From positions 248,001 to 312,000 of the forward strand of contig NZ_STGV01000002.1 of assembly GCF_004912165.1 (NCBI RefSeq): a DNA stretch of 64,000 nt, in the 5' to 3' direction. The position numbers and the translations under genes were made by a program. Shown piece by piece: positions 17,447-27,076 of the stretch (positions within the stretch are counted from its first letter, which is position 1; each line of letters opens with the position of its first letter). The notes beneath the pieces were generated by a model. That model was not told the origin of the DNA. It made no database searches and saw only the letters and a list, made by a program, of their open reading frames with translations. The stretch comes from Peteryoungia ipomoeae (GTDB lineage Bacteria > Pseudomonadota > Alphaproteobacteria > Rhizobiales > Rhizobiaceae).

Positions 17447-18364
17447 TCAGATCGCTCCGAGGCACCAGGCGAGAATGGACTTCTGCGCGTGCAGGCGGTT
17501 CTCCGCCTCATCGAAGACAACGGACTGGGCGCCGTCGATGACCTCATCGGTGACTTCCTCACCGCGATGCGCCGGCAGGCAGTGCAGGAAGAGGGCCTCA
17601 TCCTTGGCTTTCTTCATCAGCTCGGCATTGACCTGGAAAGGCTGGAAGACGTTGTGTCCGCGCGCCTTGTGCTCCTGGTTCATCGACACCCAAGTGTCGG
17701 TGATGACGGCATCGGCGCCGGCAACGGCGCGATCCGCATCGTGACACAGCATGATCTCGCCGCCATTGTTGCGGGCCCAGTTGAGGATCTTATCGTCTGG
17801 TTCCGAGCCGAGCGGCACGGCCATGTTCATCTTATAGCCAAAGCGTGCGGAGCCTTCGACCAGCGAATGGAGAACATTGTTGCCGTCGCCCGTCCAGGCG
17901 AGCGTTTTACCGGTGACAGGGCCGCGATGTTCCTCGATCGTCAGGATATCGGCCATGATCTGGCAGGGATGGGTGAGATCGGTCAGCGCGTTGATGACCG
18001 GAACGGTCGCATGTTCGGCCATTTCCAGAAGACGTGCATGGTCGGTGGTCCGGATCATGATTGCATCGACGTAGCGCGACAGGACCTTGGCCGTATCGCC
18101 AATGGTTTCAGCGCGACCGAGCTGCATTTCCGTGCCCGACAGGAACAGGGTTTCACCGCCGAGCTGGCGCATGCCGACATCGAAGGAAACGCGGGTCCGG
18201 GTCGAGGGCTTCTCGAAGATCATCGCCAGCATCTTGCCGGCCAAAGGCTTGTCGGCAGTGCCGGCCTTTGTTGCCTGTTTGCGGACCAGCGCGTCGTCCA
18301 GCATGGTGCGCAGGTCTGTCGCGGAAACGGCAGAAAGATCGAGGAAATGCTTCGGGGATGCCAT
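17447..18364 (-). CDS. argF: Ornithine carbamoyltransferase
   Basis: 305 residues. It forms citrulline from ornithine and carbamoyl phosphate. The carbamoyl-phosphate loop [11 protein letters not shown] (about residues 51-61), the HPCQIMAD motif, the ornithine-binding DTWVSMNQE (SMG-loop equivalent) and the [11 protein letters not shown] motif with catalytic cysteine are all intact. The gene follows argD after 33 bases and is probably in the same transcript. Confidence 0.97.
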   Translation of the reverse strand: MASPKHFLDLSAVSATDLRTMLDDALVRKQATKAGTADKPLAGKMLAMIFEKPSTRTRVSFDVGMRQLGGETLFLSGTEMQLGRAETIGDTAKVLSRYVDAIMIRTTDHARLLEMAEHATVPVINALTDLTHPCQIMADILTIEEHRGPVTGKTLAWTGDGNNVLHSLVEGSARFGYKMNMAVPLGSEPDDKILNWARNNGGEIMLCHDADRAVAGADAVITDTWVSMNQEHKARGHNVFQPFQVNAELMKKAKDEALFLHCLPAHRGEEVTDEVIDGAQSVVFDEAENRLHAQKSILAWCLGAI

Positions 18365-18397
18365 GGAAATTCCTGTTCTCGACGATGTCTGTCTTGC

Positions 18398-19594
18398 TCA
18401 AGCCGACTTCTGAGCGGCGGCGCGCAGATGCTCTGCGGCACGTTCGATGCGCGCAAGGCCCTCGCGTGCTTCTTCGGCCGTAACGGTCAGCGGTGGCAGC
18501 AGGCGGATGACGTTATCGCCGGCAGGCACGCCAAGGAGGTGCTCCGCGCGCATGGCCATCAGGAGGTCGGTGTTGGCGACCTTGGCCTTGATGCCGAGCA
18601 TGAGGCCCTCGCCCCTGATATCCTCGATGATATCAGGATAGCGATCCTTGAGCGAGGCAAGCCCCTGGCGGAAGACGAGCGCCACATCGCGGACGTGGTC
18701 AAGGAAACCTTCCGCGAGCACGACATCCAGGACGGCATTGCCGACGGCCATGGCGAGCGGATTGCCGCCATAGGTCGAGCCATGGGTGCCGGGCTTCATG
18801 CCTTCGGCAGCTTCCGCCGTTGCAAGGCAGGCGCCGAGTGGGAAACCGCCGCCGATGCCCTTGGCGACCGCCATGATATCCGGGGCGATGCCGGCCCATT
18901 CATGGGCGAAGAACTTGCCGGTTCGGCCGACGCCGCTCTGGACCTCGTCGAGGATCAGCAGCACGCCGTTTTCATCGCAGAGTGCGCGGAGCGCCCGCAG
19001 CATTTCGACCGGGATCGGGCGGATGCCGCCCTCGCCCTGCACGGGCTCGACCAGGATCGCCGCCGTTGCCTCTGAGATTGCAGCCTTCACTGCATCCAGA
19101 TCGCCAAACGGCACCTGATCGAAACCGGGCGCCTTGGGGCCGAAGCCCTCCAGATACTTCTCCTGGCCGCCGGCCGCGATGGTGGCGAGCGTGCGCCCGT
19201 GGAAAGCGCCTTCCATGGTGATGATATGGAAGCGCTCGGGATGACCCTTGGCAAAGTGGTAGCGGCGCGAGGTCTTGATCGCGCATTCCAGCGCCTCGGC
19301 ACCGGAATTGGTGAAGAAAACGCGGTCGGCGAAGGTTGCTTCGGTCAGCCGACGGCCAAGCTCTTCCTGGCCCGGCACGTCATAGAGGTTCGACAGATGC
19401 CAGACCTTGTCGGCCTGATCCTTGAGGGCCTCAACGAGATGGGGATGCGCATGACCGAGGGAATTGACCGCCACACCGGCGGCAAAATCGAGATAGCGCT
19501 CGCCCTCTTCGGTAAACAGCCAGACGCCCTCACCTCGCTCGAAGCGCATCGGCGCCCGATTGTAGGTCTGGTAGAGCGGCGTCACTGCGGCCAT
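18398..19594 (-). CDS. argD: Acetylornithine aminotransferase
   Basis: 398 residues of the class-III PLP aminotransferases, converting N-acetylglutamate semialdehyde to N-acetylornithine. Motifs: [40 protein letters not shown] and the PLP lysine in [16 protein letters not shown] chose the ATG at 19594 ([15 protein letters not shown]), which has an AAGGA site 8 bases upstream and matches family length; the open frame extends another 75 codons without conserved content. First gene of argD-argF-hslO. Confidence 0.95.
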   Translation of the reverse strand: MAAVTPLYQTYNRAPMRFERGEGVWLFTEEGERYLDFAAGVAVNSLGHAHPHLVEALKDQADKVWHLSNLYDVPGQEELGRRLTEATFADRVFFTNSGAEALECAIKTSRRYHFAKGHPERFHIITMEGAFHGRTLATIAAGGQEKYLEGFGPKAPGFDQVPFGDLDAVKAAISEATAAILVEPVQGEGGIRPIPVEMLRALRALCDENGVLLILDEVQSGVGRTGKFFAHEWAGIAPDIMAVAKGIGGGFPLGACLATAEAAEGMKPGTHGSTYGGNPLAMAVGNAVLDVVLAEGFLDHVRDVALVFRQGLASLKDRYPDIIEDIRGEGLMLGIKAKVANTDLLMAMRAEHLLGVPAGDNVIRLLPPLTVTAEEAREGLARIERAAEHLRAAAQKSA

Positions 19595-19825
19595 TTCAAA
19601 GATCCTTCTCACATGCGCGGCGCAATGCAACCAGCGCCTGAAATTGAAATGCCGCCTTGCGGCGGCCGGCGCACTATCAGCAATTCCCCCTGCCCTGTCA
19701 ACGAAACTCGCTGAAATCAGGGCGTTTCGCCTTGCGGCCAAGCGGAGCAGGGACGCGCTTGCAAACTTTTTGCTGTGACCAGACTTGACTTGCGAGACCA
19801 GCAAGTTGGGGAAAACCAAGAAATC

Positions 19826-19974
19826 GATTCACGATGATTCTCGCGACTCTTGTCACGGAGTCAGCCGGACACTAGGTTAAGATTCAATAAATTGAGTGAA
19901 TGCGGCGGAATTGATCACCGATACCAACGAGGCGGGCAGGCTGCGGATTCTTCCGCGGCATAGGTGACGGATTC
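19826..19974. promoter_or_regulatory. Cluster of seven GANTC (CcrM) sites upstream of gcrA
   Basis: GANTC occurs at 19826, 19836, 19845, 19858, 19881, 19946 and 19970. A 4-base-specific site is expected about once in 256 bases, so fewer than one is expected in these 149 bases. GANTC is the target of the cell-cycle methylase CcrM, and GcrA acts at promoters with methylated GANTC. The position directly before gcrA suggests methylation-dependent autoregulation. The 413-base gap between argD and gcrA holds no gene I can see. Confidence 0.85.
19877..19891 (+). promoter_or_regulatory. Near-consensus CtrA site before gcrA
   Basis: TTAA (19877-19880), seven bases, then TAAA (19888-19891) resembles the CtrA consensus TTAA-N7-TTAA with one mismatch. 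In Caulobacter CtrA represses gcrA. One of the GANTC sites lies inside the spacer. Confidence 0.4.
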
Positions 19975-20007
19975 TGCCATCGAAACGCGAGCGGCGGAGA
20001 AAATGGC

Positions 20008-20556
20008 ATGAACGCGAACGCACAATGGTCAGATGAGAGGGTCGAAAGGCTCAAGCGGTTGTGGGCCGACGGACTGAGCGCAAGCCAGATCGCCGCACAA
20101 CTTGGCGGCGTGAGCCGCAATGCCGTCATCGGCAAGGTTCACCGCCTGAATTTGCCAGGTCGGGCCAAGGCCGGCGGCAGCACAAGCGCGCCGCGCCCGG
20201 CAAAGCGTCCGGCCGCTGCTGCTCCGCGTGCAGCAGGCGTTGCAGCGCGTCCACAGCCGACAACCGCACGCTCGGCACCGCGTGGCGCCGGTGCTGTGGC
20301 AGCCAAGGATGAAACCGCGTTTGAAGCCTACGAGGCCGTCGAGAGCCGCCAGCCGCTGAACGCGGTTCTGCCGATTTCGCGCCGCCTTGCCCTGACTGAA
20401 CTCACCGAGCGCACCTGCAAGTGGCCGATCGGCGATCCGATGAAGGACGACTTCCATTTCTGCGGCTGCGAGATCAACGATGCGTCGCCTTATTGCACCT
20501 ATCATGCCAAGCTCGCCTACCAGCCGGTGAGCGAACGCCGCCGCGCGGCGCGCTGA
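20008..20556 (+). CDS. gcrA: GcrA cell-cycle regulator
   Basis: 182 residues. GcrA is an alphaproteobacterial sigma-70 partner that activates genes whose promoters carry CcrM-methylated GANTC. The DNA-binding N-terminus is intact (WSDERVERLKRLWADG, ASQIAAQLGGVSRNA, IGKVHRLNLPGR), followed by an Ala/Pro-rich linker and the C-terminal sigma-interacting domain with TCKWPIGDP, FHFCGCEI and YCTYHAKLAY. A GGAGA site lies 7 bases before the ATG. Confidence 0.97.
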   Translation: MNANAQWSDERVERLKRLWADGLSASQIAAQLGGVSRNAVIGKVHRLNLPGRAKAGGSTSAPRPAKRPAAAAPRAAGVAARPQPTTARSAPRGAGAVAAKDETAFEAYEAVESRQPLNAVLPISRRLALTELTERTCKWPIGDPMKDDFHFCGCEINDASPYCTYHAKLAYQPVSERRRAAR

Positions 20557-20574
20557 GGCTTCGATCTCTTTGCG

Positions 20575-20597
20575 ACAGGCCCTGCGGGGCCTGTTTT
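20575..20597 (+). terminator. Intrinsic terminator of gcrA
   Basis: ACAGGCCC (20575-20582) pairs with GGGCCTGT (20587-20594), with a TGCG loop and a run of four T, 18 bases after the gcrA stop. Confidence 0.8.
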
Positions 20598-20619
20598 CGT
20601 TTCTGCTTCCGGTTCAACG

Positions 20620-20653
20620 ACAAAGGCCGCTCGATGTCTCGAGCGGCCTTTGT
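20620..20653. terminator. Long hairpin between convergent gcrA and phoB
   Basis: A perfect 15-bp stem, ACAAAGGCCGCTCGA (20620-20634) with its complement at 20639-20653, around a 4-base loop. It lies 24 bases past the phoB stop and could stop transcription from either side; the T content is inside the stem end rather than in a separate tract. Confidence 0.65.
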
Positions 20654-20676
20654 CTTTCGGATCGGTTTTGTAGGGT

Positions 20677-21360
20677 TCAGGCTTCCATCGAATAGCCTGC
20701 TCCGCGCACCGTGCGGATGACATCCTGCATATTGGTGAAGTTCAACGCCTTGCGAAGCCGGCCGACATGAACATCGACCGTACGCTCGTCGACATAGATG
20801 TCGTGTCCCCAGACGCCATCAAGAAGCTGAGAGCGCGAGAAAACCCTGCCAGGCGATGCCATCAGAAACTCGAGAAGGCGGAATTCGGTGGGCCCGAGCC
20901 GCACTTCGCGGCTCTTGCGATGGACGCGATGCGTTTCACGATCCAGCTCGATATCGCCGCAACGCAGGACGCTCGACAGAACCTCAGGCTTGGCGCGGCG
21001 CAGCATTGCCTTGACGCGAGCCATCAGTTCCGGCGTTGAGAACGGTTTCACGACATAGTCGTCGGCGCCGGTCGCAAGACCTCGAACGCGCTCGCTTTCC
21101 TCGCCACGTGCGGTCAGCATGATGATCGGCAGACGCTCTGTCTCCGGGCGCATGCGCAGACGCCGGCAAAGTTCGATGCCGGAGACACCGGGAAGCATCC
21201 AGTCCAACAACAGCAGATCTGGCACGCGCTCCTGAAGCCTGATTTCGGCCTCGTCGCCGCGCATGATCGTCTCGACTTGATATCCTTCCGCTTCGAGATT
21301 GTAGCGAAGGAGGACGCTAAGCGCCTCCTCATCTTCCACCACGGCAATCTTCGGCTGCAT
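20677..21360 (-). CDS. phoB: Phosphate regulon response regulator PhoB
   Basis: 227 residues: a receiver (VVEDEEALS, phospho-site D53 in LLDWMLPG, K in YVVKPFS) and an OmpR-type winged helix (PTEFRLLEFLMASPGRVFSR, DERTVDVHVGRLRKAL, IRTVRGAGYS). It activates the phosphate regulon under starvation. The ATG at 21360 is preferred over a TTG six bases upstream. Last gene of the pst-pho locus, 27 bases after phoU. Confidence 0.96.
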   Translation of the reverse strand: MQPKIAVVEDEEALSVLLRYNLEAEGYQVETIMRGDEAEIRLQERVPDLLLLDWMLPGVSGIELCRRLRMRPETERLPIIMLTARGEESERVRGLATGADDYVVKPFSTPELMARVKAMLRRAKPEVLSSVLRCGDIELDRETHRVHRKSREVRLGPTEFRLLEFLMASPGRVFSRSQLLDGVWGHDIYVDERTVDVHVGRLRKALNFTNMQDVIRTVRGAGYSMEA

Positions 21361-21387
21361 CAGCAATTCACCTCGTCTTGGGACCCG

Positions 21388-22101
21388 TCACTCGGCAACC
21401 GCGCCGACCGATGACGTGAGGTCTTCCTTCGGACGCTCACCTTCCGGCGCGGCACCTGTCGCCATGTAGTAGATGGTCTCGGCAATATTGGTCGCGTGGT
21501 CACCGATGCGCTCGATGTTCTTGGCGCAGAACAGGAGATGCGTGCAGCTGGTGATGTTGCGCGGATCCTCCATCATGTAGGTCAGGAGTTCGCGGAACAG
21601 CGAGGTGTAGATCGCATCGATCTCCTCGTCGCGGTCGCGGATCGACTTTGCCTTTTCCGCCGAGCGCGTGGTGTAGACATCCAGCACTTCCTTGAGCTGC
21701 GTCAGGGCGAGGTCGGAGAGATGCTCCAGACCGCGGGCCAGCTTGCGCGGCACGCCGGTTGCCTGGATGGCGACGACGCGCTTGGAATTGCTCTTGCCGA
21801 GATCGCCGACGCGCTCCAGATCGGCGGCGATGCGCAGCGCACCGATGATCTCGCGCAGGTCGGCTGCGACGGGCTGGCGGCGGGCGATGGTGATGACCGC
21901 CTTGTCGCCGATCTCCTTTTCCATCGCATCCATCAGGACGTCGTCGGAGATGACCTTCTGCGCCAGTGCGGCATCGGAATTGACCAGTGCGCGGACGCTT
22001 TCTGCGACCATCTGCTCGGCAAGACCGCCCATTTCGGAGATGCGGCGCATGAGGAATTTCAGTTCTTCGTCGAAGGCGGAGTAGATGTGGTTCGAGGCCA
22101 T
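21388..22101 (-). CDS. phoU: Phosphate uptake regulator PhoU
   Basis: 237 residues from the ATG at 22101 (MASNHIYSAFDEELKFL), preceded by AAGGA. Two three-helix PhoU repeats are visible, each with the metal-binding E/DxxxD pattern (ALRIAADLERVGDLGKS and LFCAKNIERIGDHATNIAE). PhoU links the PstSCAB transporter to PhoR and limits phosphate uptake. It sits between pstB and phoB as expected. Confidence 0.96.
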   Translation of the reverse strand: MASNHIYSAFDEELKFLMRRISEMGGLAEQMVAESVRALVNSDAALAQKVISDDVLMDAMEKEIGDKAVITIARRQPVAADLREIIGALRIAADLERVGDLGKSNSKRVVAIQATGVPRKLARGLEHLSDLALTQLKEVLDVYTTRSAEKAKSIRDRDEEIDAIYTSLFRELLTYMMEDPRNITSCTHLLFCAKNIERIGDHATNIAETIYYMATGAAPEGERPKEDLTSSVGAVAE

Positions 22102-22147
22102 CACGGGGTATCCTTGCATTGGGTTTCGTCGCGGGATCGGATCAGCC

Positions 22148-22957
22148 TCAGCCGAAGCGGCCCATGATGTAATCCTGCGTACGCTGGTCGTCCGGATTGG
22201 TGAACATCTTGTCGGTATCGTTTTCCTCAACGAGTTCGCCGAGGTGGAACATCGCGGTCCGCTGCGACACGCGGGCCGCCTGCTGCATGGAATGCGTGAC
22301 GATGACGATGGTGAAGTTCTCGCGCAGTTCGTGGATCAGCTCCTCGACCTTTGCCGTCGCGATCGGATCCAGCGCCGAGCAGGGCTCGTCCATCAGGATC
22401 ACTTCCGGGCTGACGGCAACGGCGCGGGCAATGCACAAACGCTGCTGCTGGCCACCGGAAAGACCCGTGCCCGGAGCATCGAGCCGATCCCGCACCTCGT
22501 TCCAGAGGCCGGCCTTCTGCAGCGCGGTCGAGACGATCTCGTCCAGCTCCGACTTGTTGCGGGCGAGACCATGGATGCGCGGGCCGTAGGCGACGTTCTC
22601 GTAAATCGACTTCGGGAAGGGATTCGGCTTCTGGAACACCATGCCGACCTTGGCGCGCAGCTGCACCGGATCGACCTTGGTGTCGTAAATGTTCTCGCTG
22701 TCGATCTGGATCAGGCCTTCGACGCGGCAGCTGGCGATCGTGTCGTTCATGCGGTTGATGCAACGCAGGAAGGTAGACTTGCCGCAGCCCGACGGGCCGA
22801 TAAAGGCAGTTACAGACCGCGGGCGGATGTCGATGTTGACGTCCTTGATTGCGTGCTTCTCACCGTAAAAGACCTGCACATTACGGGCGGTGATCTTGGC
22901 TTCATTCATGATCGGGGCTTTCGTCGTGGTCATCTTAGTCGCGAGATTGTTCATCAT
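22148..22957 (-). CDS. pstB: Phosphate ABC transporter ATPase
   Basis: 269 residues. Walker A is GPSGCGKST, the signature is LSGGQQQRL, Walker B is [12 protein letters not shown] and the switch histidine is in [12 protein letters not shown]. The PstB-type segments RVEGLIQID and [15 protein letters not shown] are present. An AGGAGG site lies 6 bases before the ATG at 22957. It follows pstA after 11 bases. Confidence 0.97.
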   Translation of the reverse strand: MMNNLATKMTTTKAPIMNEAKITARNVQVFYGEKHAIKDVNIDIRPRSVTAFIGPSGCGKSTFLRCINRMNDTIASCRVEGLIQIDSENIYDTKVDPVQLRAKVGMVFQKPNPFPKSIYENVAYGPRIHGLARNKSELDEIVSTALQKAGLWNEVRDRLDAPGTGLSGGQQQRLCIARAVAVSPEVILMDEPCSALDPIATAKVEELIHELRENFTIVIVTHSMQQAARVSQRTAMFHLGELVEENDTDKMFTNPDDQRTQDYIMGRFG

Positions 22958-22968
22958 CTTACACCTCC

Positions 22969-24321
22969 TTACCAGCGACGCTCGAAGCGGCGACGAAGAA
23001 TGATTGCGATCAGGTTCATCAGGATCAGGAAGACAAGCAGCACGATGATCGCGCCGGAGGCGCGCTCCACAAAGGCCGGGTCGCCGCGCTGCGTCCAGTT
23101 GTAGACCTGAACAGGAAGTGCCGAGGCCGGCTGGAAAAAGCCGTCCGGCGGGCCGGCTGGATATTCCTTGACGAAGGCGACCATGCCGATCAGCAGGAGC
23201 GGTGCCGTTTCACCGAGCGCGCGGGCGAGACCAATGATGGCGCCGGTCAGGATGCCAGGCATGGCGAGCGGCAGAACATGGTGGAAGATCGACTGCATCT
23301 TGGAGGCACCCACGCCGAGCGCCGCATCACGGATCGACGGCGGCACGGCCTTCAGCGCCGAGCGTGTTGCGATGATGATCGTCGGCAGGGTCATGAGCGT
23401 CAGCACGAGGCCACCGACAATTGGCGCAGACTGGGGCAAGCCGACGAAGTTGATCAGCACCGCAAGGCCGAGGATGCCGTAAACGATGGAGGGCACGGCC
23501 GCGAGGTTGGCGATGTTCACCTCGATCAGATCGGTGAACCAGTTCTGCGGTGCAAATTCTTCGAGATAGATCGAGGTTGCGACGCCGAGCGGCAATGACA
23601 GGACCAGCACGATCAGCATCATGTAGGCCGAGCCGATGATCGCGACCCCGAGACCTGCCGCTTCAGGACGGGTATCGGAGGCGTCCGGCGCCGTGAAGAA
23701 AGACCAGTTGAACTTCGTCACCAGAATGCCGGCCTCTTTCAGCTGGTCGGCAAGAACAAGCTGTTCGGGAGAGACATTGCGGTCGAGCGCTGCACTCTCC
23801 ATGGTGACGCGACCCTTGTAGTAGCCGTCGATACGGCCGCCAGCGAGGAAGTCGAAAGGATAGGTCTGGCCGATGACCGACGGGTCAGCGATGACGAAGC
23901 GTCGAAGATCGGCGGCTGCCTCCTTGGAAATCAGGGCGCCGGCAGCCTTGGCGTTGAGGCCTTCGGCCGCAAGGCCCTTTTCCTCAATTGCCTTGGCCAT
24001 GGCCTGCTCGATCAGCGGGGCGTAACCGAACGTCGTCACCTTGGCGATGTCGGCCGGGTTGCGATTGCCAGCCTTGTCGAGCTTTGCCGGGTCGAGATAG
24101 ACGTTGAGGGTAACATAGGTCTGCTGGAACGATGACAGGCCGTTGGCCATGATCGACGTCAGCAGACCGATCAGCGCCACAATCCCGAAGGCAACAGCAG
24201 CCTTGCCCAACAGACGAAAGCGGTTCTCGGCCTTGTTGCGGCGGCGGGTACGATCATCGACCGTCAGGATCGATTTCTTCTCTGCGGGCATGGGAGCTCC
24301 AATGGCGGTCATATCGGTCAT
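22969..24321 (-). CDS. pstA: Phosphate ABC transporter permease PstA
   Basis: 450 residues. A DUF3333-type N-terminal region (one membrane helix about residues 33-55 and a large periplasmic segment to about 225) precedes the five- to six-helix permease core with the coupling-loop motif [11 protein letters not shown] and [20 protein letters not shown]. The extra N-terminal domain is common in alphaproteobacterial PstA. Its ATG overlaps the pstC stop by four bases. Confidence 0.95.
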   Translation of the reverse strand: MTDMTAIGAPMPAEKKSILTVDDRTRRRNKAENRFRLLGKAAVAFGIVALIGLLTSIMANGLSSFQQTYVTLNVYLDPAKLDKAGNRNPADIAKVTTFGYAPLIEQAMAKAIEEKGLAAEGLNAKAAGALISKEAAADLRRFVIADPSVIGQTYPFDFLAGGRIDGYYKGRVTMESAALDRNVSPEQLVLADQLKEAGILVTKFNWSFFTAPDASDTRPEAAGLGVAIIGSAYMMLIVLVLSLPLGVATSIYLEEFAPQNWFTDLIEVNIANLAAVPSIVYGILGLAVLINFVGLPQSAPIVGGLVLTLMTLPTIIIATRSALKAVPPSIRDAALGVGASKMQSIFHHVLPLAMPGILTGAIIGLARALGETAPLLLIGMVAFVKEYPAGPPDGFFQPASALPVQVYNWTQRGDPAFVERASGAIIVLLVFLILMNLIAIILRRRFERRW

Positions 24322-25778
24322 TCGTACTGCTCCCGGTATTTGCGGACGATATAAAGGGCCACCACGTTAAGACCGAGCGTGATGACGAAAAGGGTAAGAC
24401 CCAGGGCAAAGGCGACCAGTGTCTCGGGGCTTGCGAACTCCGTATCGCCGGTCAGCTGGCTGACGATCTTGACGGTGACTGTCGTCATTGCCTCGAACGG
24501 ATTGATATCCAGCTTGGCGCTGGCGCCGGCGCCCAGGACAACGATCATGGTTTCGCCGATTGCGCGGCTGGCGGCGAGAAGAATGGCACCGACGATACCC
24601 GGAAGCGCCGCCGGCAGAACCACCTGCTTGATGGTTTCGGACTGGGTGGAGCCCAGCGCGTAGGAGCCATCGCGCAGGGACTGCGGCACGGCGTTGATGA
24701 TGTCATCCGACAGCGAACTGACGAATGGGATGATCATCACGCCCATGACGAGACCTGCGGTCAGAACCGACGAGGACGAATTGCCAAGGCCGAGCGGCTC
24801 AGCGAAGTAGTCGCGCAGGAAGGGGCCGACGGTGACGAGAGCGAAGAGACCGTAGACAATCGTCGGAATGCCGGCCAGGACCTCGATCGCTGGCTTGACG
24901 ATGCTGCGGGTGTTGGGACCGGCATATTCCGAGAGATAGACCGCAATCATCAGACCGATCGGCACTGCCACAACCAGCGAAATGATCGAAACATAGAATG
25001 TGCCCCACAGCAGCGGCAGAATACCGAGCTCGGAACCGCCGCGGAACTGGGGATTCCACACGGTCGAGAAGAAGAACTCGCTCGCCGGGTACATGGTGAA
25101 GAAAACATAGGTCTCGAAGACAAGCGAACCGACGATGCCGACCGTGGTCAGGATCGCGACCAGCGAGGAGACGAGCAGCATCGATTTGACGAAGCTCTCG
25201 CTCATATTGCGGGCACGCAGATCCGCATTGATGCGGATATAGGCAAGCGGCAAGGCGGCGACAGCGAGGGCCAGCACGGCAATCGTCATCAGCAGATGAC
25301 CGAAATCGGACTGTTCGCGATAGGACTTTGCCGCCTCGAAGACTTCCGTCGGCACATCGGCGCCGAGCGCGACACCGACTTCGGCGAGGCGGGCGCGCAC
25401 ATTCGCGGCATCCAGCGCCTCGACATCGACGCCTGCGCCGGCCTGGGCGGCCCGGGCCTCAACGGCCTGCAGGCCATCAGCGATGCGGCGAACGTCCGCC
25501 ATGACGAGGCTGCGGGCGCCGCCTTGCGGAATGACACTATCGGAAATCATGCCGCTGACGCGGCTTTCGACGATCTGCGGCTGGACGAGCAGCCAGGCGA
25601 CGAGAAGAAGGAGAGCCGGGACAGCCGTCACCAGGGCAATGACCTGGCCATAATAGCCCGGAAGCGAGTGCAGCTTCTTGCCGCTCGCGGCCGATATCGA
25701 GAGTGCCTGCCGACGCCCCAAGACGAAGCCGAGTGCAGCAAGCACAAGAATGCAAAGAATTATGATGCTCGCGTCCAT
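24318..25778 (-). CDS. pstC: Phosphate ABC transporter permease PstC
   Basis: 486 residues from the ATG at 25778 (MDASIIILCILVL). The N-terminal third holds two early helices and a periplasmic segment, as in extended rhizobial PstC. The core has PIGLMIAVYLSEYA, AGIPTIVYGLFAL, and the coupling region RAIGETMIVVLGAGAS. A GTG at 25790 would add four residues. It pairs with PstA and PstB to import phosphate delivered by PstS. Confidence 0.95.
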   Translation of the reverse strand: MDASIIILCILVLAALGFVLGRRQALSISAASGKKLHSLPGYYGQVIALVTAVPALLLLVAWLLVQPQIVESRVSGMISDSVIPQGGARSLVMADVRRIADGLQAVEARAAQAGAGVDVEALDAANVRARLAEVGVALGADVPTEVFEAAKSYREQSDFGHLLMTIAVLALAVAALPLAYIRINADLRARNMSESFVKSMLLVSSLVAILTTVGIVGSLVFETYVFFTMYPASEFFFSTVWNPQFRGGSELGILPLLWGTFYVSIISLVVAVPIGLMIAVYLSEYAGPNTRSIVKPAIEVLAGIPTIVYGLFALVTVGPFLRDYFAEPLGLGNSSSSVLTAGLVMGVMIIPFVSSLSDDIINAVPQSLRDGSYALGSTQSETIKQVVLPAALPGIVGAILLAASRAIGETMIVVLGAGASAKLDINPFEAMTTVTVKIVSQLTGDTEFASPETLVAFALGLTLFVITLGLNVVALYIVRKYREQYE

Positions 25779-25802
25779 TATACCGACCACACTTTAAGCA
25801 AA

Positions 25803-25833
25803 GGAAAACCGGCGACACTCGCGTGTCGCCGGT
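25803..25833 (-). terminator. Intrinsic terminator/attenuator between pstS and pstC
   Basis: ACCGGCGACA (25808-25817) pairs with TGTCGCCGGT (25824-25833). On the minus strand the stem is followed by TTTTCC. It lies 14 bases after the pstS stop and should let only part of the transcripts run into pstCAB, keeping the binding protein in excess. Confidence 0.8.
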
Positions 25834-25846
25834 CGATCACGTTGGA

Positions 25847-26887
25847 TTAGTTCAAAGCGGCCATCGGCGTGCGAGCCTTGACGGCTTCCTGTGTCTTGGC
25901 CAGTTCCGGATCGGAAACGAGGCCGTAAGCAGCAAGCGGGCCATCCGGGCCTGCCATTTCGTCGGAGACGAAGAACTCTACGTATTCCTGGAGACCAGGG
26001 ATGACGTCGAGATGCGCGTTCTTGACGTAGAAGTACAGCGGACGCGAGACCGGGTATTCGCCCTTGGCAATCGTCTCAACCGAAGGAACAACGCCGCCCA
26101 TGGTGGCAACGCGCAGCTTGTCGGTGTTGTTCTGGTAGAAGGACAGACCGAACACGCCGATGCCGTTCTTATTGGCGTCGACGCGAGCGAGCGTCTCGGT
26201 GTAGTCGCCGTCGATATCGACAGACACACCATCGGTGCGCAGCGCCATGCAGCCTTCTTCAGCCTTGTCTTCATCGCCACCGGCAGCCGTCTTGAGGGCT
26301 TCGAAAGCGCCGTTTTCTTCGCAGCCAGCGATGATGACCTTTTCATCGAAGACTTCGCGGGTGCCGTGCTTGGTGCCCGGGATGAAAGCGAGGATCGGCT
26401 GGGCCGGCAGGTCGGCGCGGATTTCGTTCCAGGCCTTGTAAGGATTGTCGACGAGCTGGCCGTCCTTGACAACCTTGGCAGCAAGAGCGTTGTGCCAGTC
26501 CGACGGGGTGAAGGCGTATTCCGGACCGTTGATGTCCGAAGCAAACACGATGCCGTCGTAACCGATGCGAACTTCCTGGATGTCGTTCACGCCGTTCGTC
26601 TTGCAGAGCTCGATGTCGGACTTGCTGATGCGCGACGAGGAGTTGGCGATGTCGATGGTGTTCTCGCCTACGCCCTCGCAGAGCTTCTTGCGGCCAGCGC
26701 CCGAACCGCCGGACTCAACAACCGGGGTCGCGAAGTCGGTGTTTTCGCCGAAAGCTTCAGCAACGATCGAGGCGTAAGGAAGAACGGTGGACGAGCCAGC
26801 GATCTGGATCTGGTCGCGAGCAACGGCGGCGCCCGCAAAGGCGACTGTGGTCGCCAGGGCAGCTACGGAAAGTTTCAGAGCGTTCAT
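25847..26887 (-). CDS. pstS: Periplasmic phosphate-binding protein
   Basis: 346 residues from the ATG at 26887, with a GGGAGA site 7 bases upstream. A signal peptide ends near AGAAVA (about residue 23). The mature protein opens with IQIAGSSTVLPY, the phosphate-binding loop, and has VESGGSGAGRKKLC, IDIANSSSRIS and GTKHGTREVFDEKV. It captures phosphate for PstCAB. Three PhoB half-sites lie upstream. Confidence 0.97.
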   Translation of the reverse strand: MNALKLSVAALATTVAFAGAAVARDQIQIAGSSTVLPYASIVAEAFGENTDFATPVVESGGSGAGRKKLCEGVGENTIDIANSSSRISKSDIELCKTNGVNDIQEVRIGYDGIVFASDINGPEYAFTPSDWHNALAAKVVKDGQLVDNPYKAWNEIRADLPAQPILAFIPGTKHGTREVFDEKVIIAGCEENGAFEALKTAAGGDEDKAEEGCMALRTDGVSVDIDGDYTETLARVDANKNGIGVFGLSFYQNNTDKLRVATMGGVVPSVETIAKGEYPVSRPLYFYVKNAHLDVIPGLQEYVEFFVSDEMAGPDGPLAAYGLVSDPELAKTQEAVKARTPMAALN

Positions 26888-26986
26888 AATGATCTCCCGG
26901 GTAAGGGCTTGTGTGTCTTTGCGGCCGCGACGGCTTCTGTCGCGGCCCCGGCAGAGACGTCTTAGCGGCTCTTCGCCCACCGTTTT

Positions 26987-27015
26987 ATGTCAGTTCGATG
27001 AAACATTTGTGACAG
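26987..27015 (-). promoter_or_regulatory. PHO box with three PhoB half-sites before pstS
   Basis: On the minus strand, CTGTCAC (27015-27009), GTTTCAT (27004-26998) and CTGACAT (26993-26987) start exactly 11 bases apart, the spacing of PhoB direct repeats (consensus CTGTCAT). The array begins 100 bases before the pstS start. Confidence 0.85.
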
Positions 27016-27076
27016 GCTAGATAATTGAAAAATATAGCCTTTTCAAAATGCGCTCACTCGGCATCAGAGTTTTATG

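Noticed and set aside
17396..19075. A 559-codon plus-strand frame across argF and argD
   Set aside because: It crosses two intact arginine genes on the other strand and has no conserved motif.
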